From Hyphomicrobiales bacterium (GTDB taxonomy: Bacteria > Pseudomonadota > Alphaproteobacteria > Rhizobiales > Afifellaceae): a DNA stretch of 5,601 bases. The first letter of the stretch is position 1. Each line of letters opens with the position of its first letter. Shown one piece after another: positions 1-4,938 of the stretch. The stretch is taken from the NCBI GenBank assembly GCA_013812985.1, contig JACCSN010000980.1, positions 1 through 5,601 on the forward strand, written 5' to 3'. A program made the translations under genes and the position numbers. The notes below the pieces were generated by a model. The model searched no databases. It was not told where the DNA came from and was given only the letters and a program-made list of their open reading frames with translations.

Positions 1-127
1 TGTTGGCGGCGATCAGCCGGACGATCTTGTCGAGCCTGTCCTGGGCGCCGATCGGCTCCGCCATGACCTCGCGGAGCTTCCGCAAGAGCACGCGGGGCCC
101 GGCGAGCGCCCCCCGGGTTCCTGGCAA
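1..127 (-). CDS. ptsP: Phosphoenolpyruvate-protein phosphotransferase PtsP (enzyme I-Ntr), 5' partial
   Basis: This is the first 42 codons of a gene that runs off the left edge. The reading frame starts at a TTG (125-127) and gives a peptide containing GPRVLLRKLREVMAEP followed by QDRLDKIVRLIAAN. This matches the N-terminus of alphaproteobacterial PtsP, the region leading into its GAF domain. The family transfers phosphate from PEP to NPr (PtsO) in the cytoplasmic PTS-Ntr regulatory chain, which links nitrogen and carbon status to PtsN; the phosphohistidine and PEP-binding domains lie outside the window. The TTG start is chosen because a complete AAGGAGGT (133-140) sits 5 nt upstream and because family members start with a similar short lead before GPRVLLR. 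The next ATG in frame is inside the conserved LREVM stretch and has no such site. The gene follows lysC on the same strand after 56 nt, so the two may be cotranscribed. The identification rests on a short peptide but a characteristic one. Confidence 0.85.
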   Translation of the reverse strand, partial: MPGTRGALAGPRVLLRKLREVMAEPIGAQDRLDKIVRLIAAN

Positions 128-132
128 ACCTG

Positions 133-140
133 ACCTCCTT
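133..140 (-). promoter_or_regulatory. Strong Shine-Dalgarno of ptsP
   Basis: AAGGAGGT on the minus strand, a perfect anti-16S match, 5 nt before the TTG at 127. It decides the non-ATG start of ptsP. A perfect ribosome site with a weak start codon suggests the initiation rate is set by the codon. Confidence 0.8.
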
Positions 141-183
141 GGCCGTGCGGCCCGCGAGGGTTAACCCCGCGCGCCGCTAACGT

Positions 184-1437
184 TCAGGTCTTGTCCAGCT
201 CGTATATTGAATGGAGCGTCCTGACCGCAAGTTCGGTGTAGGCCGCGTCGATCAGGATGGAAATCTTGATCTCCGAGGTGGTGATGAGCTGGATGTTGAT
301 GCCGCGCGCGGCGAGCGCCTTGAAGGCCTGCGCCGCCACGCCGGCGTGGCTCCTCATGCCGATGCCGATCACCGAGACCTTGGCCACGTCGCTGGAGCCC
401 GAGGCGCTCTCCATGGCGACCGTGGCCTTCAAGCCGTCGATCAGCGCCAGCGAGCGCTCGAAATCGGCGGTCGGCACGGTGAAGGTGATGTCGGTGGTGC
501 GGCCGTCCTCCGAGATGTTCTGGACGATCATGTCGACATTGATCCCGGTCTCCGCCAGCGGGCCGAAGATCGCCGCCGCCACGCCCGGCTTGTCCTCCAC
601 GCCGCGAAGCGTGACCTTGGCCTCGTCCTTGGAATAGGCGATGCCGGTAACCAGCTGCTTTTCCACGATCTCGTCCTCGTCGCAAATGAGCGTGCCGACC
701 GGTTCCCCATCGGAACCGGCTTCGATGGAATCCGGGTCGTCGAAGGAGGAGCGCACGAAGGTCCTGACCCCATGCACCATGGCGAGCTCCACCGAGCGCA
801 CCTGCAGGACCTTGGCCCCGAGCGAGGCCATTTCCAGCATCTCCTCGAAAGCCACCTTGTCGAGGCGTCGCGCGCTCGACACGATGCGCGGATCGGTCGT
901 GTAGACGCCGTCGACATCGGTGTAGATGTCGCAGCGGTCGGCGCCGACCGCCGCGGCCACCGCCACCGCGCTCGTATCCGACCCGCCGCGGCCCAGCGTC
1001 GAGAGGCGGCTGTCGGGCGCCAGCCCCTGGAAGCCGGCGATGACGGCGACCTCGCCGCGCGCCATGCGGTCGATGAGGACATCGCCGCGGATGTCGCTGA
1101 TGCGCGCCGCGCCATGCGCGGCGTCGGTGGCGATCGGCACCTGCCAGCCGAGCCACGAGCGGGCGTTGACGCCCATATCCTGGAGGACGATGGCGAGCAG
1201 CCCCGCGGTCACCTGCTCGCCGGAAGCGACCACGGTGTCGTATTCGCGCGTGTCGTGGAGGACCGAGGCGGAGCGGCATAGCGCCACGAGCTTGTTGGTT
1301 TCCCCGGCCATGGCGGAGACGACGACGGCCACCTCATGGCCACATCCCACCTCTCGCCGCACATGCCGCGCCACGTTGCGGATGCGGTCGATATCGGCGA
1401 CCGACGTTCCGCCGAATTTCATGACGAGTCGGGCCAT
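184..1437 (-). CDS. lysC: Aspartate kinase (aspartokinase) LysC
   Basis: A complete 417-residue aspartokinase, which phosphorylates L-aspartate with ATP in the first step of lysine, threonine, methionine and diaminopimelate synthesis in the cytoplasm. The kinase domain (about 1-250) shows KFGGTS at 7-12, ASGE at 71-74, GRGGSDTSA at 149-157 and the nucleotide-site segment TDVDGVYTTDPR at 173-184. Two ACT regulatory domains follow: the first around DKPGVAAAIF (282-291) with VQNIS (305-309) and TTDITFT (314-320), the second around SHAGVAAQAF (363-372) with ITTSEIKIS (385-393). These are the places where lysine and threonine bind in related enzymes, so feedback inhibition is expected; the sequence alone does not say which effector. 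The length is normal for a monofunctional class with no homoserine dehydrogenase fusion. The ATG at 1437 is the only reasonable start: the upstream frame holds no alternative start codon before an in-frame TGA. No clear Shine-Dalgarno precedes it. It probably forms a unit with ptsP. Confidence 0.97.
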   Translation of the reverse strand: MARLVMKFGGTSVADIDRIRNVARHVRREVGCGHEVAVVVSAMAGETNKLVALCRSASVLHDTREYDTVVASGEQVTAGLLAIVLQDMGVNARSWLGWQVPIATDAAHGAARISDIRGDVLIDRMARGEVAVIAGFQGLAPDSRLSTLGRGGSDTSAVAVAAAVGADRCDIYTDVDGVYTTDPRIVSSARRLDKVAFEEMLEMASLGAKVLQVRSVELAMVHGVRTFVRSSFDDPDSIEAGSDGEPVGTLICDEDEIVEKQLVTGIAYSKDEAKVTLRGVEDKPGVAAAIFGPLAETGINVDMIVQNISEDGRTTDITFTVPTADFERSLALIDGLKATVAMESASGSSDVAKVSVIGIGMRSHAGVAAQAFKALAARGINIQLITTSEIKISILIDAAYTELAVRTLHSIYELDKT

Positions 1438-1488
1438 GCCGAGGAAATCCGTTGGCGGGCGCCGAAGCGGCGGGTGGGGTTGTCATGA

Positions 1489-1544
1489 CGGAAGCGCGGC
1501 CGCGAGGCCGCCGCGGGCTATTACCGGCTTCCGCCGCCCGCGGC
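1489..1544 (-). other. Interleaved inverted repeats in the lysC leader
   Basis: Two perfect inverted repeats cross each other: CGGAAGC (1489-1495) with GCTTCCG (1527-1533), and GCCGCGGGC (1510-1518) with GCCCGCGGC (1536-1544). The order of arms is A, B, A', B', the topology of an H-type pseudoknot, although either stem could also form alone. If lysC is transcribed from the AT-richer part of the gap, this lies in its untranslated leader 50 to 110 nt before the start codon. A smaller hairpin, CGCCG-AAG-CGGCG (1460-1472), lies between it and the start. DNA this GC-rich yields such repeats by chance fairly often, and no terminator U-tract or leader peptide rich in Lys or Thr codons was found. Confidence 0.25.
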
Positions 1545-1592
1545 AACAGCACGGCGGCGTCGGGCCGCTTCTGCCTTGTCGCCGCGCCCAAG

Positions 1593-1623
1593 GCCGGCGT
1601 TCGGGCAAATCAGCCGGCGTTCG
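1593..1623. repeat. 11-bp direct repeat with 20-bp period
   Basis: GCCGGCGTTCG occurs at 1593-1603 and again at 1613-1623, a centre-to-centre distance of 20 bp, close to two helical turns, which would put both copies on the same DNA face. It lies between the two divergent genes. The spacers between and after the copies agree at only about 5 of 9 positions. It could be a pair of operator half-sites for a regulator of lysC or of the Tad-like operon, or a remnant of a local duplication. Confidence 0.4.
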
Positions 1624-1741
1624 CGCGAAACCAAAACTGTCTCCTAACCATGCGATCAGGTTTCGACGCCGATCCGTCGCGAATCAGGGAATGACAATGG
1701 GTCGCCGCGAGCGCCAAGAAGCAAGCCTAGGGAATACCTCG

Positions 1742-1756
1742 TTAACGTTGTGGTAA
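1742..1756 (+). promoter_or_regulatory. Possible CtrA binding site upstream of the Tad-like operon
   Basis: TTAACGTTGTGGTAA fits the alphaproteobacterial CtrA box TTAA-N7-TTAA with one mismatch in the second half (GTAA). It ends 84 bp before the ATG of the TadG-like gene, a usual position for a CtrA site at a promoter, and lies in the most AT-rich stretch of the gap. A GAATC, the type methylated by CcrM, follows at 1777-1781. In Caulobacter, CtrA controls pilA and neighbouring pilus genes, so the link is plausible, but one imperfect motif is weak evidence and the -10 and -35 elements are not clear. Confidence 0.35.
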
Positions 1757-1840
1757 TTCGGGGCTGGTCGCGGAAGGAATCCGTAAACTTTGACCGGTAG
1801 TCGTTGCGGGTCCACTGGGACACTCGGGCAGGTTATAGCC

Positions 1841-3187
1841 ATGAATTTCCACTCTGCTCTCGGGCTCTTGCGCCGGCCGCTCCCTAAGCTCTCGGCGGGT
1901 CCCGCGACCGATCCGCGCTCGCTCGCGCGCGACCAACGCGGCTCGGTGGCCGTGATCGCGGCCGTCGCCTTCCCGGTCCTGATCGGCGGGATCGGGCTCG
2001 GGGCCGAGGTCGGCTACTGGTATCTCAAGGAGCGCAAGCTGCAGCAAGTCGCCGACCTGTCCGCCTACGCCGCCGCCGTGCGGCTGAACAAGGGCGACGA
2101 GGACGATACGCTTGACGAGGTCGCCCTCCACATCGCCACGCAATCCGGCTTCAAGACCGCCGCTGGGGAGATCCAGGTTCACCATCCGCCGATCTCGGGG
2201 CCTAATGCCGGAGATGACGACATGGTGGAAGTCGTGCTCACCGAGGATATCGAAAGGTCCTTCTCGGGGTTCTTCGGCCGCGATGACGTGAATCTGGAGG
2301 GACGAGCAGTCGCCAGGGTGACCCCCGAAGCCAATCCGGCATGCCTGATCGCACTTGCGCCGACAGGCGCTCAGACCCTCAGCATCACAGGCAATGGCGG
2401 GGTGACTCTCAACAGCTGCGTGGCCGTGGCGAACTCTCTCGACGCACAGGCCATCTATGTGAAAGGCAGCGGATCGCTGAATTCCAAATGCGCCTATACC
2501 GGCAGCGGCGGCGCTTATGGTCAGAAGACCGATTCCATTGTCTCGGAATGCAACCCGGAGGTCCAGCAGGACGTCGTCTTGGATCCTTATATCGGCGTCA
2601 TCCCGCCGACGAAATCGCTTACCTGCTACACGGCTGGAGGCAATCAGCCAGTAATTCCAGTTGCGCCGACGCGGACGGTGAACGGCGTCAAGACTTGGGA
2701 CCTCTGCGCCCTTGACATCAAGAGCAACCTGCAGCTCGAAGCAGGCGTTTACATCCTCTATGGTGGAAATATTACGGATACTGGGCAAAACACCGTTACC
2801 GGGACCGGGGTCACGTTTTTCCTGACGAGCAAGGCGACCGCGCCCACTGTATTCTCGCGCATCGCTGTGAACGGCGCCAAATTCGATCTGACCGCCCCCA
2901 CCAGCGGATCCTATTCCGGCCTGGTGTTCCTTGGTGACGTGCTCAATACGGGAACTCAGAGTTTCGGTGGGAACTCGAACCTCCAAGCCCAGGGTGCGGT
3001 ACGCTTCCCGACCGGCACGATCGATTTCGGTGGCGGCAGCGGTTCAGGCGGCTGCGTTCAGCTTATCGCGAACAAGATCTCGTTCACCGGCAACGGCGAC
3101 ATCACCTTCGGCCACCAATGCGGCGGGGCCGGGACCACGACCGCGAACGTCGGCAGCGGCGGCGGCACTGTGAAGCTCGCAGAGTAG
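1841..3187 (+). CDS. TadG-like membrane-anchored protein with Gly-rich, probably beta-solenoid exported domain
   Basis: A 448-residue protein. Residues 27-82 form a TadG-type N-terminal anchor: basic lead, then DQRGSVAVIAAVAFP and a membrane segment (about 34-55) followed by GYWYLKERKLQQVADLSAYAAA, typical of the Flp pilus-assembly TadG-like N-terminal family. There is no Glu at +5 after the glycine, so it is probably a stable anchor and not a cleaved pseudopilin. Residues about 165-448 should lie outside the inner membrane. They are rich in Gly, Ser, Thr and Asn with short alternating beta-like stretches (for example GVTLNSCVAV, GVYILYGGNIT, GTGVTFFL), suggesting a beta-helix. I see no MIDAS motif (DxSxS) of the von Willebrand A domain found in classic TadG. 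Eight cysteines (168, 193, 217, 237, 262, 289, 405, 427) all lie in this part and could form disulfides. The ATG at 1841 is preferred over an in-frame TTG at 1790, which would add 17 unrelated residues; its ribosome site (CAGG) is weak. First gene of a three-gene operon. The anchor assignment is firm; the function is not known. Confidence 0.85.
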   Translation: MNFHSALGLLRRPLPKLSAGPATDPRSLARDQRGSVAVIAAVAFPVLIGGIGLGAEVGYWYLKERKLQQVADLSAYAAAVRLNKGDEDDTLDEVALHIATQSGFKTAAGEIQVHHPPISGPNAGDDDMVEVVLTEDIERSFSGFFGRDDVNLEGRAVARVTPEANPACLIALAPTGAQTLSITGNGGVTLNSCVAVANSLDAQAIYVKGSGSLNSKCAYTGSGGAYGQKTDSIVSECNPEVQQDVVLDPYIGVIPPTKSLTCYTAGGNQPVIPVAPTRTVNGVKTWDLCALDIKSNLQLEAGVYILYGGNITDTGQNTVTGTGVTFFLTSKATAPTVFSRIAVNGAKFDLTAPTSGSYSGLVFLGDVLNTGTQSFGGNSNLQAQGAVRFPTGTIDFGGGSGSGGCVQLIANKISFTGNGDITFGHQCGGAGTTTANVGSGGGTVKLAE

Positions 3188-3190
3188 GTC

Positions 3191-3730
3191 ATGAACCTTC
3201 GATCGACCGTGCCTCTCCTGCGTCGATGCAGGCGCCCGCTCCTCCCCGACGAGGACGGCGCCTCGGCCGTCGAGTTCGCGCTGCTCGCGCCGATCCTGGT
3301 CCTCGCCTGCATCGCCACCATCGATGTCGGGCTGGCGATCAATCAAAGGATGCACATCGACCAGAGCCTGCGCGCCGGCGCCGCAGCCGCGATGCTCGAC
3401 CCCGACGGACTCACCGCGGACGACGTCAGGGACTATGTCGAGGGCAGCGCTTCAGGCAGCTTCACCATCGCTCCTGAAGCCGGCGCGGGCGAGATCGACA
3501 CCTCGTCCGACACCGATCTGTCGGTCACCGTTGAGAAGTTAATCGCCTGCCCCGAAAGCGTGTCCGCCAAGGTTCGCTATGGCTCGGTCCTGTCATGCGC
3601 GGACGACGCCGACCCTTACGTCTATTTCCGGCTCACGGGCGAGACGAGGTACGACCCTATGCTGCTTTGGGATCAATTCCCGCTGGAAGGCATCCCGCTG
3701 GAAGGCTCGATCCTGGTCCAGGTCGAATGA
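3191..3730 (+). CDS. TadE-family pseudopilin-like protein (first copy)
   Basis: A 179-residue TadE-like protein. After a basic lead it has DEDGASAVEFALLAPILVLAC (20-40), in which Gly23 is followed by Ala-Ser-Ala-Val-Glu with Glu28 at +5. This is the prepilin-peptidase (TadV/CpaA) cleavage pattern known for TadE and TadF. The hydrophobic helix runs from about 29 to 50, and the rest should be exported. Two cysteines (120, 136) in the C-terminal part match the cysteine pair common in TadE proteins, followed by a family-type ending, RYDPMLLWDQFPLEG, and a beta strand. TadE proteins are minor components needed for Flp pilus assembly in Tad systems. The gene starts 3 nt after the stop of the TadG-like gene, so translation is probably coupled. 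A five-codon stretch (PLEGI/PLEGS, 3678-3707) is tandemly duplicated. Identification as TadE family is firm; whether it helps make a pilus is inferred. Confidence 0.9.
   Translation: MNLRSTVPLLRRCRRPLLPDEDGASAVEFALLAPILVLACIATIDVGLAINQRMHIDQSLRAGAAAAMLDPDGLTADDVRDYVEGSASGSFTIAPEAGAGEIDTSSDTDLSVTVEKLIACPESVSAKVRYGSVLSCADDADPYVYFRLTGETRYDPMLLWDQFPLEGIPLEGSILVQVE
3678..3707 (+). repeat. 15-bp tandem duplication inside the first TadE-like gene
   Basis: Two adjacent 15-bp units (3678-3692 and 3693-3707) agree at 14 of 15 bases. They encode PLEG twice with identical codons (ccg ctg gaa ggc), giving FPLEGIPLEGS near the C-terminus. Identical synonymous codons point to a fairly recent in-frame duplication. 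Confidence 0.8.
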
Positions 3731-4161
3731 ACACGAGGCGCAACTGGATGATGCGCGCCGGGTGGCGGTTCCGGCGCGACGAAAGCGGCGCCAGCGCCGT
3801 CGAGTTCGCGTTCGTCGGCTCGATTCTCATCGCCTGCATGCTGGGCGTCATCCAGTTCGGCTGGGCGCTCCAGATGCGCAACGAATTGGGGAAGGCAGCG
3901 GATCACGCCGTGCGCTATGTCCAACTAAACCCGGGCGCGGAAGACAGGGTCGAAGATGCTGATTTCGAGCAAAAGGTTCGGGATTACACCGACGATCATG
4001 GATACGACCCGGATCGCCTGTCGGTCGAAGCCGGAGAAACGACCGTCGGCGACATCGATTTCCGCACCTTGAGCGTTGAATACGATATGCCGCTGTCGAT
4101 CCCCGGCTTCCCGGTGTCTCTCGTGACGCTCGGCGTTTCCCGGCGGACGCCGGATTTTTAG
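3727..4161 (+). CDS. TadE/TadF-family pseudopilin-like protein (second copy)
   Basis: A 144-residue protein of the same family as its upstream neighbour. RRDESGASAVEFAFVGSIL (16-34) has the same GASAVEF core, with Gly21 before the presumed cleavage and Glu26 at +5, then a membrane helix to about residue 48. The exported part is shorter, lacks the cysteine pair, and ends in a beta-rich stretch (DMPLSIPGFPVSLVTLGVSRR) of the kind that closes TadE/TadF proteins. The start is the ATG at 3727, which overlaps the previous stop in ATGA, a classic translational-coupling arrangement. A longer in-frame extension upstream would overlap the neighbour by 132 nt and has no family resemblance. In characterised Tad systems TadE and TadF work as a pair, so this may be the TadF-like partner; an ancient duplication of the neighbour is the alternative. 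Confidence 0.88.
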   Translation: MNTRRNWMMRAGWRFRRDESGASAVEFAFVGSILIACMLGVIQFGWALQMRNELGKAADHAVRYVQLNPGAEDRVEDADFEQKVRDYTDDHGYDPDRLSVEAGETTVGDIDFRTLSVEYDMPLSIPGFPVSLVTLGVSRRTPDF

Positions 4162-4224
4162 AGCGCAGAAAAGCAGGCGGCGTAATCTGCCCCGTGACGC
4201 GCATGCCGTCGCCGAGGCGCAGCC
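4162..4224. other. Convergent gap between the Tad-like operon and livF
   Basis: A 63-bp gap between two converging stop codons. It holds two short inverted repeats. GTGACG (4194-4199) faces CGTCGC (4207-4212), with a seven-base loop and one G-U pair. GAGGC (4214-4218) faces GCCTC (4222-4226), with a three-base loop, and reaches into the livF stop codon. Neither is followed by a T-run on either strand, so this is not a standard intrinsic terminator, though it is the place where both transcripts should end. Confidence 0.3.
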
Positions 4225-4938
4225 TCAAACGTGCAGAAAGCGGTCCTTCAGGTCCGGCGTGGCGGCCAGCGCCGGGCTGTCGCCGCTCCACACCACCTCG
4301 CCTTTCTCCAGGATCACATGCCTGTCCGCGAACCGCGTGAGCTGGTCGAGGTTCTTGTCCACCACCAGGATCGACTGGCCGTCCGCCTTGAGGCGCTTCA
4401 GGCAGCTCCAGATCTCTTCCCGCACCAGCGGCGCCAGCCCCTCGGTCGCCTCGTCGAGGATGAGCAGCTTCGGGTTGGTCATCAGCGCGCGGCCGACGGC
4501 GAGCATCTGCTGCTCGCCGCCGGAGAGCTGATCGCCGCGATTGCGCCGGCGCTCGGCGAGCTTTGGGAACAGCTCGTAGATGGCGGGAAGCGTCCAGCGC
4601 GGCGCGCCGCCGCTCCGGTTGGCGGCGGTGGCGACGAGGTTCTCCTCCACATTGAGCGTCGGGAAGATCTGGCGGCCTTCGGGAACGAGGCCCAGCCCGG
4701 CCTGGGCGACGCGGAAGGGCGGCCGGCCGTTGAGCTTGGCGCCGTCAAACAGGATGTCGCCGCGGCGGGCGCGAAGGAGACCCATGATGGCGCTGATGGT
4801 CGTCGTCTTGCCCATGCCGTTGCGCCCGAGCAGGGTGACGGCCTCGCCGCGGCCGACGTCGAAGGAGACTCCGAACAGGACCTGGCTGTCGCCATAAGCG
4901 GCCTCCAATCCGCGCACCTCAAGCAGGGCGCCGCTCAC
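4225..4938 (-). CDS. livF: Branched-chain-amino-acid-type ABC transporter ATP-binding protein LivF
   Basis: A complete 237-residue ABC ATPase of the LivF type, the usual length. Motifs in order: Walker A GRNGMGKTT (38-46), the Q-loop region VPEGRQIFPTLNVEENL (85-101) with the Glu typical of LivF in place of Gln, the signature LSGGEQQM (138-145), and Walker B LLILDEATEGLAP (158-170). The switch region reads VVDKN (192-196), with Lys195 where classic ABC proteins have His and most LivF have Gln. It hydrolyses ATP at the inner face of the membrane to drive uptake by a HAAT-family importer, with LivG, the LivH and LivM permeases and a periplasmic binding protein. The substrate may be branched-chain amino acids or another amino acid or amide; the ATPase alone does not tell. 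The start is a GTG at 4938 that overlaps the livG stop in GTGA, with AGGAGG (4943-4948) 4 nt upstream, so translation is coupled to livG. Confidence 0.94.
   Translation of the reverse strand: MSGALLEVRGLEAAYGDSQVLFGVSFDVGRGEAVTLLGRNGMGKTTTISAIMGLLRARRGDILFDGAKLNGRPPFRVAQAGLGLVPEGRQIFPTLNVEENLVATAANRSGGAPRWTLPAIYELFPKLAERRRNRGDQLSGGEQQMLAVGRALMTNPKLLILDEATEGLAPLVREEIWSCLKRLKADGQSILVVDKNLDQLTRFADRHVILEKGEVVWSGDSPALAATPDLKDRFLHV

Larger units (their letters stand above)
1438..1840. other. Divergent intergenic region between lysC and the Tad-like operon
   Basis: A 403-base region between two divergent genes, so it must hold both promoters. I see no convincing gene in it: the short frames here are GC-rich, have poor start signals and resemble no family I know. 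In many relatives ubiG lies divergent to lysC, but nothing here resembles UbiG. What can be seen is a GC-rich lysC leader with interleaved inverted repeats (1489-1544), an 11-bp direct repeat at 20-bp spacing (1593-1623), and a more AT-rich part (about 1735-1795) with a CtrA-like box at 1742-1756 and a GAATC (possible CcrM methylation site) at 1777-1781. A second GAATC is at 1681-1685. I could not assign a sigma-70 promoter with a good -35/-10 pair on either strand. Confidence 0.6.

Noticed and set aside
161..1281. Long open frames (356 and 372 codons) on both strands over lysC
   Set aside because: Arg/Gly/His-rich shadows of lysC, with no family resemblance.
1513..1647. Short minus-strand TTG frame after AGGAGAC in the lysC leader, considered as a leader peptide
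   Set aside because: It has only one Lys codon and no Thr run, so it does not look like an attenuator peptide for lysine or threonine; the start codon is weak.
1452..1694. 80-codon plus-strand frame in the divergent gap (and an ATG at 1485)
   Set aside because: Low-complexity Ala/Arg composition, no good ribosome site, no resemblance to UbiG or any family I know.
1784..1818. Sigma-70 promoter using TTGACC at 1790-1795
   Set aside because: No acceptable -10 lies 16-18 bp downstream; TAAACT at 1784-1789 as a -10 has no -35 partner.
1790..1840. Upstream TTG start for the TadG-like gene
   Set aside because: The added 17 residues do not resemble the family and the codon has no ribosome site; the ATG at 1841 gives a normal basic lead before the anchor.
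1742..2986. 414-codon open frame on the minus strand across the TadG-like gene
   Set aside because: It is antisense to a gene with a clear family N-terminus, has no recognisable domain, and is the kind of long shadow frame that GC-rich codon usage makes.
4194..4226. Intrinsic terminator between the convergent operons
   Set aside because: The hairpins are short and neither strand has a T-run after them; described only as a gap feature.
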